Positions 8,733-14,843 of a stretch of DNA of 14,843 bases are shown one piece after another. How positions within the stretch are numbered: position 1 is the stretch's first letter; each line of letters begins with the position of its first letter. The notes under the pieces were generated by a model. The model saw only the letters and a program-made list of their open reading frames with translations, did not search any database and was not told the origin of the DNA. The stretch comes from Flavobacteriales bacterium (lineage in GTDB: Bacteria > Bacteroidota > Bacteroidia > Flavobacteriales_D > Sanyastnellaceae). The stretch spans positions 1 through 14,843 of the forward strand of contig JAIYCK010000240.1 in assembly GCA_027488055.1 (NCBI GenBank). Reading direction: 5' to 3'. A program made the translations under genes and the position numbers.

Positions 8733-8903
8733 CTTGTTGTGGTGTAAGGGGCTGTCGTTCAGTCGTACTTTTTCGCATTCAACAGCTCACGTTTGACCAA
8801 GTTGGATGCTGGCGATTGGCTAAACTTTCTTCTGCACCTTCAACGGGTGATGTTCCTTGGACATGAACATTATTTTCAGCTTCCAATCGAATATTTTGAA
8901 TTC

Positions 8904-9395
8904 TCAATCTTCGATCTTGCACACAATGGCATCTCCAAGCACTTGCTCCGTCAGGTATTGAATAAGTCGATTCTTCATTTCGGTAACAATGGCCCCGCTC
9001 ATCTCTGAGGGAGGTGTAGTAAATATTGTCGTTTGCCATTTTCTTCGTTTTGTAGGGCTGTCATCTTCCTTGGGCTCATGTGCAGTATAGTGCAGGACCC
9101 CCACCAAACGATTGTTGTTGTCCAAGTTGAATTTTACGTAGCCTTGAAATGGAAATCCTGCCTGCCAATGCGTAACTTTTAGTCCTACAATATATTCTTC
9201 AGGACATTGCACTTTATCCAAGCGAAAGGCATTTGCACCTTGATAATGATTCAAGATATCAATAAGGACATTGATGGCCTTCATCAAATCATTTTGCATG
9301 GTTTGCATCTTATAGCTTCCAATCAAGCTCATTCCAATTTCTAAATCATTTTGCCAGTTGGCGTGGCTGGCAGTTTTACTGAGGTTTACAATCAT
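8904..9395 (-). CDS. Hypothetical 163-residue protein, divergent from the WYL regulator
   Basis: The frame starts at an ATG at 9395 and ends in TGA, giving 163 residues. I do not recognise the family. There is no signal peptide or transmembrane segment, so it should be cytoplasmic. Residues 25-60 are helical (MQTMQNDLMKAINVLIDIL). Residues 65-110 look beta-stranded (EEYIVGLKVTHWQAGFPFQG, then YVKFNLDNNNRLVGVLHYTA). A charged linker with KEDDSPTKRRK follows, and then a C-terminal helix (EMKNRLIQYLTEQVLG). It is transcribed away from the WYL regulator across a 94-bp gap that holds an operator-like palindrome, and it is followed by its own terminator. It is therefore probably a single-gene unit controlled by the regulator. 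It could be an effector or partner in a WYL-controlled system; that role is inferred only from position. Confidence 0.75.
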   Translation of the reverse strand: MIVNLSKTASHANWQNDLEIGMSLIGSYKMQTMQNDLMKAINVLIDILNHYQGANAFRLDKVQCPEEYIVGLKVTHWQAGFPFQGYVKFNLDNNNRLVGVLHYTAHEPKEDDSPTKRRKWQTTIFTTPPSEMSGAIVTEMKNRLIQYLTEQVLGDAIVCKIED

Positions 9396-9437
9396 GATGT
9401 GGTGAATTATTATTTCTGCAAAGCTTTGAAACTGCCT

Positions 9438-9452
9438 CGCATATAAACTGCG
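9438..9452. promoter_or_regulatory. Operator-like palindrome CGCA-N7-TGCG, copy 1
   Basis: The site CGCATATAAACTGCG lies in the 94-bp gap between the divergent 163-residue gene (42 bp away) and the WYL gene (37 bp away). A second copy before the ATPase gene (10744-10758) matches at 14 of 17 positions when the following AA is counted. A separate 10-bp palindrome, CAAAGCTTTG, lies at 9419-9428 in the same gap. A TATTTTAG at 9464-9471 resembles the Bacteroidota -7 element for the WYL gene, but no clear -33 TTG was found. Binding by the WYL protein is inferred. Confidence 0.55.
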
Positions 9453-9489
9453 AAGTACATGCCTATTTTAGCAAAAAAATCTAGTTTAT

Positions 9490-10590
9490 ATGGCAAGACA
9501 TGCGAACCCCAACATCCAACTCGAGCGTATTCGGCTGATCTGTCAGTTTCTCACCAAAGGAGGCGGAACGAAGGCGGATATGCTGGAATTTGTCAACGAG
9601 GAAATGACAGCCAATGGTTACGCGCCGGTCAAATATCGAACTATCGAATATGATTTAGAAAAATTGACTTCGGGTGAATTTGAACATGCAAAAATGCACC
9701 TGCCCAAAAGTAAGCTGGGTAAATTGTTTCGATACAAAACCAGCGGTAAGTTCTACACCTGGGCGGAAAAAACTGAAATCCCAATTTTCGATGATTTGGA
9801 TGAAGATGAACGCTTAACACTTCCTTTTTTGTTTGGTATTCTTCGGCAATACGAAGGCTTGCCAGCTATTCAGAAAATTCTAGATACGCTGGATGAGAAG
9901 TACAGAATTACGCCTGAAACGTATGAATCGTCAACAGCCTTCTTCGTGCAAAGACCTGTAATGGAAAAAAAGAATGTTGAAGTTAAGGTCATTCAGTTGG
10001 TGTTGCAAATCATTGGACATATTCAACGCGGCGAGATGATTGAGTTTCATTATGCTTGGGTGGGCAATCTGGATGAGGGCATGAACACATACAGTATTCA
10101 TAGAATTGCACCTATGCAAGTGCGCCTCTATGAACACTATTACTATCTCACAGGAATTAACATCGAAAAGAATCGAATCGTCAATTATCGGATTGATCAA
10201 ATCAAACGGCTTAAAATAGATGTTGCATATAATACGGAGGACGAAATCGAGACATTTGAAAGGAAGAAACTGGAAAAAAAGTATCGACTGGATCAGCACT
10301 TCAAACATGTTCTTGGTGTGTGGAATCATCATCAAAGCGATGTGTTGCACCGAGTCACTATAGAATTCCGCGATTGGGCGGCCAGTTATGCCAAGCCATT
10401 GCAATTCCATCCATCTCAGCGATTGGTTCGTATGGATGTTGAAGCCAAGACGCTCACAATCACCTTGGATTTGCTCCTTTTTCCCGAGATCGTGAATGAT
10501 AAAAAGGTACATGAACGCTCGCCAGAATTAGCGTTTTTGCTCGGCCGCTTTCGCGAGTGTGTTAGAATCGTGAAGATGGAACAGATTTAA
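9490..10590 (+). CDS. WYL-domain transcriptional regulator
   Basis: The product has 366 residues from the ATG at 9490; no SD is present, as is usual in this phylum. Residues 1-65 form a winged helix-turn-helix (LERIRLICQFLTKGGGTKAD, then YAPVKYRTIEYDLEKL), as in YafY-type regulators. Residues about 170-245 form the WYL domain: EMIEFHYAW, then IHRIAPMQVRLYEHYYYLTG, with YYL (218-220) at the WYL position, and YRIDQIKRL matching the usual FRLDRI segment. Residues about 285-362 fit the C-terminal WCX extension. WYL proteins bind small ligands, often nucleotides or nucleic acid, and control DNA repair, CRISPR or phage-defence operons, among others. This one is divergent from an unknown gene, and the ATPase gene follows 415 bp downstream. 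A palindrome present in both flanking control regions is its likely binding site. Confidence 0.92.
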   Translation: MARHANPNIQLERIRLICQFLTKGGGTKADMLEFVNEEMTANGYAPVKYRTIEYDLEKLTSGEFEHAKMHLPKSKLGKLFRYKTSGKFYTWAEKTEIPIFDDLDEDERLTLPFLFGILRQYEGLPAIQKILDTLDEKYRITPETYESSTAFFVQRPVMEKKNVEVKVIQLVLQIIGHIQRGEMIEFHYAWVGNLDEGMNTYSIHRIAPMQVRLYEHYYYLTGINIEKNRIVNYRIDQIKRLKIDVAYNTEDEIETFERKKLEKKYRLDQHFKHVLGVWNHHQSDVLHRVTIEFRDWAASYAKPLQFHPSQRLVRMDVEAKTLTITLDLLLFPEIVNDKKVHERSPELAFLLGRFRECVRIVKMEQI

Positions 10591-10743
10591 AGACATTGAA
10601 GATAAAGGAAAATGTAAGGTTGTGTTTCCAAAATTTAGTTTAGGCAGAGCGACTCTTTGGAACACGGATGTCGTGAATTTGAGGCGGTCAGTTTTGCATT
10701 TACACGATCGAAGAATTCTAATGATTCGAAATCAACTGTATTC

Positions 10744-10758
10744 CGCAAATAATTTGCG
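10744..10758. promoter_or_regulatory. Operator-like palindrome CGCA-N7-TGCG, copy 2
   Basis: CGCAAATAATTTGCG is a perfect inverted repeat with 7-bp arms around a central A. It lies 154 bp past the WYL stop, 46 bp before a possible small gene and 247 bp before the ATPase ATG. It shares CGCA, ATAA and TGCGAA, at identical spacing, with the copy in the WYL promoter region. This suggests one regulator acts at both places. The remainder of 10591-10804 holds no gene I can support. Confidence 0.55.
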
Positions 10759-10804
10759 AACCGCTGTTGTTTTTTTGCTTAGTAATCAAAATTTAAAACG
10801 CAAA

Positions 10805-10993
10805 ATGACAACGATGAAAAATGAATTTCTCTTTTGGATGGCTATGCTGCCATCGTGCAAAGTGGTCGTGACGGGCTTGGTTGTAGAGCTTATAATATAC
10901 ATGCCACTCAAATGGTCGGATATGTGGATAGCCATTTGCGATCGTTACCATGCCAGCAATTTGTCTTTCTGTTCAAGCATCAATTTAAAATAA
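10805..10993 (+). CDS. Possible small hydrophobic protein in the ATPase leader
   Basis: The frame encodes 62 residues from an ATG at 10805 to a TAA at 10991-10993. It would be hydrophobic (FLFWMAMLPSC, then VVVTGLVVELIIYMPLKW) with perhaps one membrane segment, and is unusually rich in Met, Cys and Trp. Its stop codon overlaps the SD of the ATPase gene, a geometry that would allow translational coupling. It sits just downstream of the second operator-like palindrome, where a transcript might begin. There is no SD of its own and the family is not recognised. The alternative is an untranslated leader, which I consider slightly more likely. Confidence 0.27.
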   Translation: MTTMKNEFLFWMAMLPSCKVVVTGLVVELIIYMPLKWSDMWIAICDRYHASNLSFCSSINLK

Positions 10994-10998
10994 GGAGG
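10992..10998 (+). promoter_or_regulatory. Perfect Shine-Dalgarno before the ATPase gene
   Basis: AAGGAGG ends 7 bases before the ATG at 11006. Most Bacteroidota genes, including the other plus-strand genes here, lack an SD and have A-rich leaders. This site is therefore unusual and fixes the ATPase start firmly. Confidence 0.8.
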
Positions 10999-11005
10999 AT
11001 AGAAA

Positions 11006-12628
11006 ATGAGAAATTGGTTTAAGGTATTTGAACGTCCCAAAGAGGCTGAAAAAAATGAAGAGTTGGATCGTATTGATCCCATTCTGATCTCTGAATTTAC
11101 CGAGTTTAGTTCGCTGCCGCGCTACCAGGCTTCGCTGATAGCCATTTATTGCCGCTTGAGGCAAAAGGGGCGAGGTGTAAAAACCAACGACTTCCTGAGC
11201 GCCGCTCAAGAGGAATTTCCTTCATCCATTGCTGAAAAGGGCCTCGAGGCATTGATCGCTAAAAATTGGTTGCGCACATTCAGCGATGGTAATTTCTCTT
11301 TTGAGGAAGGTTTGCGGCTTACGCATCATGTCGAGGTTGCTCTGCGCAAGTCCAAGAAGGACCTGCTGCCCGAGAAGGTCAGCAATGATCCGTTCAAAGA
11401 ATTGCGCGGTCTCTATGCCGTCGCGTGTTCCATCCGACGCGGCAATCGAAGTGTGTTGGAATGGCCCGACGCCATGGAGCAGAATATCCGAAAACGAAAT
11501 TCTGTGCTGCGTGAATTTCTGCGCCGCAAAGACATCCCCGCCGATTTGTTGCACATTGGCCTTTTTGTAACCGTGCTGAACGCTCTCGAAGGTGCGGCTG
11601 TAGATGTCAATGTGGTACTTTATGCCTTTTCTCCCGATCCGCTGCAACGCTTGATTTTGAGCAATAAACTGTTGGATCCAACCAATGCACTCATTGAAAA
11701 AAGAATCATCGAAACGGAGGATGGATTCCGAGGTGAAAAAGCATTCAAGGCGACTTCCGAGTTTCTGAGCATCTGTGTGCCTGGGCATAGTGCATCGAAG
11801 CCACCATTTTCACATGCATGTGCTAATGTAATTGCACACCAATCCATTGACCCGGTGCGGCTATTGTACAATGGGGATCTCAATGCACAGTTGGACAAGA
11901 TCAAAGCGCTTTGTGCGATAGATGTCTTTCCTCAATTCGTAAACAAACTCAATGGCCAGTCGTGTAAGGGCGTCATTGCGCAACTTCACGGTGAACCGGG
12001 TTCAGGTAAGACTGAATTTTGTTACCAACTTGCCAGAGAGACCAAACGCGATCTTTTGCTTTTTGATGTTTCGCAAACTCGAAACAAATATTATGGTGAA
12101 ACAGAAAAGGCCATCAAGTCGCTCTTCGACGCGTATCGTCAAGAGGTGAAGCGATCAAATGCTTTTCCTATTTTGTTGTTTAATGAGGGTGATAGCATTT
12201 TTCAAAATAGAGTGGAGGGGGAGCAAAATTCAAGTCAGACCGAAAACATTGTACAAACCATCTTGCTCAATGAGCTCGAGCGATTTGAAGGCATCTTGCT
12301 CATTACTACCAATAAACCCGATCTATTTGACAGCGCATTCAATCGGCGTTTTCTCTTTAAACTGGCGTTCGGATATCCCGATTTTGAAATTCGAAAAGCA
12401 TTGCTTGAAACCAGATTTCCGGGGTTGACATCCGTTCAGTGCGATGAGCTAGCGCGCCAATTTCATTTCAGCGCCGCTGAGTTGAACAACTTCACAAAAC
12501 AACGTTTGATTGACTCATTTTGTTCCCAAGATTCCCGTTCAACGTATGATGGACTGACTGATTTTTTAAAATTTTTGACGGGTCCGAAACGTACTATTAT
12601 CAAGGGTTACATACAATATGGCTCGTGA
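11006..12628 (+). CDS. AAA+ ATPase with winged-helix-like N-terminal region
   Basis: The product has 540 residues from an ATG with a perfect SD. Residues about 25-115 look like a winged helix (LPRYQASLIAIYCRL, then AEKGLEALIAKNWLRTF and a SFEEGLRLTHHVEVALRK end). Residues 125-300 are helical with no recognised domain. Residues about 310-500 form a classical AAA+ module: Walker A GEPGSGKT (329-336), the YYGETEKAI pore-loop region (362-370), Walker B ILLFNE (389-394), sensor 1 TTN with Asn436, and arginine-finger candidates Arg447/Arg448 in FDSAFNRRF. The Walker B motif has Asn393 where Asp is usual, but the catalytic Glu394 is kept; I believe FNEAD-type Walker B motifs mark a known AAA subgroup. 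It probably works as a hexameric remodeller of a protein or nucleic-acid complex. Position and a shared operator suggest control by the WYL protein. The target is unknown. Confidence 0.88.
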   Translation: MRNWFKVFERPKEAEKNEELDRIDPILISEFTEFSSLPRYQASLIAIYCRLRQKGRGVKTNDFLSAAQEEFPSSIAEKGLEALIAKNWLRTFSDGNFSFEEGLRLTHHVEVALRKSKKDLLPEKVSNDPFKELRGLYAVACSIRRGNRSVLEWPDAMEQNIRKRNSVLREFLRRKDIPADLLHIGLFVTVLNALEGAAVDVNVVLYAFSPDPLQRLILSNKLLDPTNALIEKRIIETEDGFRGEKAFKATSEFLSICVPGHSASKPPFSHACANVIAHQSIDPVRLLYNGDLNAQLDKIKALCAIDVFPQFVNKLNGQSCKGVIAQLHGEPGSGKTEFCYQLARETKRDLLLFDVSQTRNKYYGETEKAIKSLFDAYRQEVKRSNAFPILLFNEGDSIFQNRVEGEQNSSQTENIVQTILLNELERFEGILLITTNKPDLFDSAFNRRFLFKLAFGYPDFEIRKALLETRFPGLTSVQCDELARQFHFSAAELNNFTKQRLIDSFCSQDSRSTYDGLTDFLKFLTGPKRTIIKGYIQYGS

Positions 12629-13012
12629 TTTTTAGCGAAATCGTGCGCCATAAATTTGACTTTCGTTTTTACTGACCCTACGTTTGTAAAGTCTTTCAGT
12701 CGACACTGATTTTTTTCAATTGTTTCTAATCGATGTAGTGCAAACCACCCCAAAAGGGAGGGCAGGATTGTATTACCCAAAGTATCGGGATCCAACAAAG
12801 CGATAGGGGTTCCGAACAAACACTCTCGGTGTACGAAAGAGTGACTTGAAAAGCTTTGGTCCAAAAGGTACAACGTTCATTGATGTATTGGCTCCCTTAT
12901 ATTCAGAAACAGCAGTGCTATGGTGTTTGCCCAATTCGGGCGTGCTTCCCAACACTTCCATGCGAAGTGCTGACAAAGAATAATTCATCAAACAACATTA
13001 AAACAAAACAAT
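12629..13012. other. 384-bp gap without a convincing gene
   Basis: Apart from the weak terminator at 12696-12716, this gap holds only two short overlapping minus-strand frames in different phases: an ATG at 12988 to 12773, and 12873 to 12607. The second runs into the ATPase coding end. Neither has a recognised motif. A tiny GCCC-AATTC-GGGC hairpin lies at 12929-12941. The 30 bp before the next gene are A-rich. The frames could be remains of a frameshifted minus-strand gene, or chance. No clear promoter for the next gene was identified, although it probably lies here. Confidence 0.4.
12696..12716 (+). terminator. Weak rho-independent terminator after the ATPase gene
   Basis: TCAGT (12696-12700), a CGAC loop and ACTGA (12705-12709) are followed by seven Ts (12710-12716), 67 bp after the ATPase stop. 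The stem is only 5 bp with two G-C pairs, so termination may be partial. The position and the T run support it. Confidence 0.45.
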
Positions 13013-13930
13013 ATGAAAAAAACAAACCATCCAGACAATTTCAATCCAAACGGAAATGAATTGATTTCAAACTTGTATAAGGCATGTTTAGGAGCAGGGC
13101 TTCAATTGACAAAAGACAAGAGTGAAATAGAACCGCCACTGGTAGAAGAAAGCAATGGATTGGTTCCATGCTTTGATACGCACGGTGGAAATTTTAAGGT
13201 CTTCAATCCAAAAAGCGATAATCTCACCATCGAAGCTTATGGCGTGTATGTCCCAATGGACAATATAAACATACACAGGCCACTTGTCATACTTTTTGCA
13301 AAGAACATTGAGGCTTGCGCCATGCAATACATGCAAAGCAAATATGGCTTGGTCGATGATGATCCGATGTTCAGTGTTTATTTGGATCGCACAGTTTGCG
13401 ACATGAAATCAACAGCGAAGTTGTACTTCACCGCAATGTGGATTTTGGAGCATGCAGAGGTGAAGAGTGGGGCATGTTTTGGGGTCCCAGAGAAAGGCAA
13501 ATTCGAAAACGCAGAATTCAAAAAAATGGTGGCCTTGTGGATGACATCGCTGGCAGCCCGAAAAAATGAGGGAATGGCGCAAATTCTTCGTGATATCATT
13601 GGGCGGCACGAGTACTATCAGGCAGTCCTGACGATTTTGGAGGATGAAGACATTACCACATTTCAAGCTTTGAAACAATGCATAGTTTGGAACACCTACT
13701 CAGTCGAATTGCTAATCGTTCTTTGCAAAACATTCAAAGAGAAAAAAGAAACATCCCAAAAAGTCAACGTATTTGAATTTTGGTGGAATTTAAGTGTTTT
13801 AGTTTACGCCAAGCCTCATTTTAGCGATTTGGCTAATGAAATGAAACGAATCGTCCAAACATATTATCCAAAGCTGATAAATCGATTGCCGTTTTTGTTT
13901 GTAGGATCACGACCAGATCTTTGGAACTGA
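13013..13930 (+). CDS. Hypothetical 305-residue protein
   Basis: The ATG at 13013 follows an A-rich leader (AAACAAAACAAT) without an SD, which is typical for this phylum. I do not recognise the family. There is no signal peptide or clear membrane segment, so the product is likely cytoplasmic. Residues 1-75 are polar and mixed (NFNPNGNELISNLYK, then LVPCFDTHGGNFKVFNP). Residues 75-115 look alternating beta/alpha (LTIEAYGVYVPMDN, HRPLVILFAKNIEACAMQYM). From about residue 130 to the end it is mainly helical, with several Cys and Trp residues (YFTAMWILEHAEV, KKMVALWMTSLAARKN, FEFWWNLSVLVYAK). The gene is separated from the ATPase gene by 384 bp and a weak terminator, and closed by a very strong terminator 12 bp past its stop, so it is probably a single-gene unit. 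Whether it belongs with the WYL/ATPase cluster is open; no copy of the palindrome was found before it. Confidence 0.8.
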   Translation: MKKTNHPDNFNPNGNELISNLYKACLGAGLQLTKDKSEIEPPLVEESNGLVPCFDTHGGNFKVFNPKSDNLTIEAYGVYVPMDNINIHRPLVILFAKNIEACAMQYMQSKYGLVDDDPMFSVYLDRTVCDMKSTAKLYFTAMWILEHAEVKSGACFGVPEKGKFENAEFKKMVALWMTSLAARKNEGMAQILRDIIGRHEYYQAVLTILEDEDITTFQALKQCIVWNTYSVELLIVLCKTFKEKKETSQKVNVFEFWWNLSVLVYAKPHFSDLANEMKRIVQTYYPKLINRLPFLFVGSRPDLWN

Positions 13931-13942
13931 TCCATTTTTGTG

Positions 13943-13976
13943 ACCCAGCCGATGTGATCATCGGCTGGGTTTTTTT
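13943..13976 (+). terminator. Strong rho-independent terminator
   Basis: A perfect 12-bp stem (ACCCAGCCGATG at 13943-13954 with its complement at 13959-13970) closes a TGAT loop, and a run of seven Ts (13970-13976) follows. It lies 12 bp after the stop of the 305-residue gene. There is no T tract on the opposite strand, so it acts in the plus direction only. Confidence 0.95.
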
Positions 13977-14045
13977 ATGATTATGATTTCTGTGATTTTA
14001 GGGCGTCTTGGATTCCATTGCCCAAAAACGCAAGAGCGTAAAGGC

Positions 14046-14843
14046 TTAAAAATACTTGGGATTTAGGAAAGGCTTTAATTCGGCAAGGGATATAGCAATA
14101 TCCAATTCGCAAGGCCCCATTCCGTTACCTATTGGGTCATAGGAAATCAAAAACTGCCCATTTGCAAAAGAGAGCCTACTTAGGTCAAAATCCCCAAAAG
14201 ACACTTCCGCGATGTACTCCGATTCAACTCCACATTCAATGAGCTCAGCTTTCTTCGACCTGAGTTTTTTGTTAAGTACGGTGAGTAATCCTTGTACCTT
14301 ACTCTCTTCTAAAAAGTCGCTCCATTCGTGCTTGATCCCTGTAGATTTATCAAAGAAACTAACTGACTTATACCTGCCTTCTCCTCCCGCGCCTTCATAG
14401 AATGACGACACAAATTCAACCTGAATATAGGTTGCATTGAAGTCACTCACTTTAACTTCAATCAAAAAGGTACCGCCTGCATCTGATCCCGTCTCCTCCA
14501 ATTCATCGAGATATTCTGGTGTAAAATTGTTGCTCTCGCAGAATTCACCGAATCTCGCGTCCATGTAACTGAATACTATTTTTAGAAGCTCTGAATTGTC
14601 AGCGCCCATCAACTTTGCAATTTCGCCCTTGGCGTTGTGAAAGTTCACAGCCGTTTCACTCATTAGATAGTTATTTCCTGTATCGCTACTCTTAGACAGC
14701 AAATTCGCTTTTTCAGCTTCACAAAGCGATATTTTTTCTGTTAGTTCACGCAACTTTGTCTCCAAATTCGCTTTCTCAGCCTCACATCGCGATGATTTCT
14801 CTAATGACTCGGTCAGTTTTTTATTTGCATCGGCTAATTCCAA
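14046..14843 (-). CDS. Coiled-coil protein with DUF4163/DUF3298 (RsiV-like) domain, N-terminus outside window
   Basis: The frame is open at the right edge. The last codon on the edge reads TTG, which I take as an internal Leu, so the true start is beyond the window. 265 residues are visible. Residues 1-52 are a coiled coil with heptad-like Leu and Glu/Lys, containing CEAEKANL twice, 21 residues apart. Residues about 55-110 are a helical linker. Residues about 120-262 resemble the DUF4163/DUF3298 fold: SSFYEGAGGEGRYKSVSFFD followed by STGIKHEWSDFL fits the 'GGAHG...fD..tGk' strand pair. The end (FLISYDPIGNGMGPCELDIA, SLAELKPFL) fits DUF3298, where 'ip..eLkpyl' is usual. Related domains sit outside the membrane in RsiV-type anti-sigma factors and in periplasmic lipoproteins. 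A membrane anchor or signal would be in the missing part. The family call is fairly firm; the function is not known. Confidence 0.75.
   Translation of the reverse strand: MELADANKKLTESLEKSSRCEAEKANLETKLRELTEKISLCEAEKANLLSKSSDTGNNYLMSETAVNFHNAKGEIAKLMGADNSELLKIVFSYMDARFGEFCESNNFTPEYLDELEETGSDAGGTFLIEVKVSDFNATYIQVEFVSSFYEGAGGEGRYKSVSFFDKSTGIKHEWSDFLEESKVQGLLTVLNKKLRSKKAELIECGVESEYIAEVSFGDFDLSRLSFANGQFLISYDPIGNGMGPCELDIAISLAELKPFLNPKYF
14701..14793. repeat. Two 30-bp direct repeats 63 bp apart inside the coiled coil
   Basis: Bases 14701-14730 and 14764-14793 are identical at 26 of 30 positions, with a period of 63 bp, that is exactly 21 codons or three heptads. Both encode a Cys-Glu-Ala-Glu-Lys-Ala-Asn-Leu block. 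The period keeps the coiled-coil register, so the segment probably grew by in-frame duplication. More copies may lie beyond the window edge. Confidence 0.7.

Noticed and set aside
8671..8778. N-terminal extension of the first T9SS cargo
   Set aside because: It is encoded by the terminator hairpin and its T tract and would place the signal peptide internally.
8779..9039. Minus-strand frame of 86 codons overlapping the end of the 163-residue gene
   Set aside because: Most of it is the shifted reading of the 163-residue gene; its tail has no motif and it lies before the terminator without its own signals.
9931..10512. Long minus-strand frame of 193 codons inside the WYL gene
   Set aside because: It is antisense to clear WYL-domain coding sequence and has no recognisable protein features.
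10834..11022. Plus-strand frame of 62 codons overlapping the ATPase start
   Set aside because: It runs past the ATPase SD and ATG in another phase and shows no motif; the frame at 10805 is a better candidate for a leader peptide.
11222..11788. Long minus-strand frame of 188 codons inside the ATPase gene
   Set aside because: It is antisense to the ATPase coding sequence with no family features; a by-product of codon bias.
12961..12967. TGCGAAG, like the right half of the palindrome, before the 305-residue gene
   Set aside because: The left half (CGCA, 11 bp upstream) and the central ATAA are absent, so it is only a 7-base match.
14029..14040. ACGC-AAGA-GCGT as a terminator for the right-edge gene
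   Set aside because: The stem is only 4 bp and no T tract follows on the minus strand.

Overview
The window looks like a chromosomal segment of a Bacteroidota bacterium (Flavobacteriales or a related order). The evidence is two large secreted proteins ending in type B sorting domains of the type IX secretion system (T9SS), which is a Bacteroidota system; an ECF sigma factor with a membrane partner; and A-rich leaders without Shine-Dalgarno (SD) sequences in front of most genes. No rRNA, tRNA, CRISPR array, insertion sequence or replication origin was recognised.

Left part (1-8670), all on the minus strand. In transcription order this holds two T9SS-exported multidomain proteins (8670->6304, then 6293->3126, 10 bp apart), and then, after 118 bp, an ECF sigma-factor unit. 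That unit is the sigma factor (3007->2495), a single-pass membrane protein 1 bp further on with a C-terminal LGDI-repeat beta-solenoid (DUF4097-like; likely anti-sigma or envelope sensor), and an exported transglutaminase-like protein that runs off the left edge. The likely theme is cell-surface and envelope function with its own regulation.

Middle part (8700-12716). A 163-residue protein of unknown family (minus strand, own terminator) is divergent from a WYL-domain transcriptional regulator (9490-10590). A 415-bp leader follows, then a AAA+ ATPase with a winged-helix-like N-terminus (11006-12628). The same imperfect palindrome, CGCA-N-ATAA-NN-TGCGAA, lies in the WYL/163-aa divergent promoter region and in the leader before the ATPase. 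The two copies agree at 14 of 17 positions. This suggests one WYL-controlled regulon covering these genes and is the strongest candidate here for an undescribed system. The leader may also encode a 62-residue hydrophobic peptide whose stop codon overlaps a perfect SD of the ATPase, which is unusual in this phylum.

Right part (12629-14843). A 384-bp stretch has no convincing gene. It is followed by a 305-residue protein of unknown family (13013-13930) with a very strong intrinsic terminator. The last gene is on the minus strand and enters from the right edge: a coiled coil followed by a DUF4163/DUF3298 (RsiV-like) domain, with its N-terminus outside the window.

Start codons were chosen by reading the bases. 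Several longer frames begin at TTG or GTG or lack a signal peptide, so the internal ATG was preferred and the reason is given in each entry. Family assignments come from motif recognition only; no database search was run.
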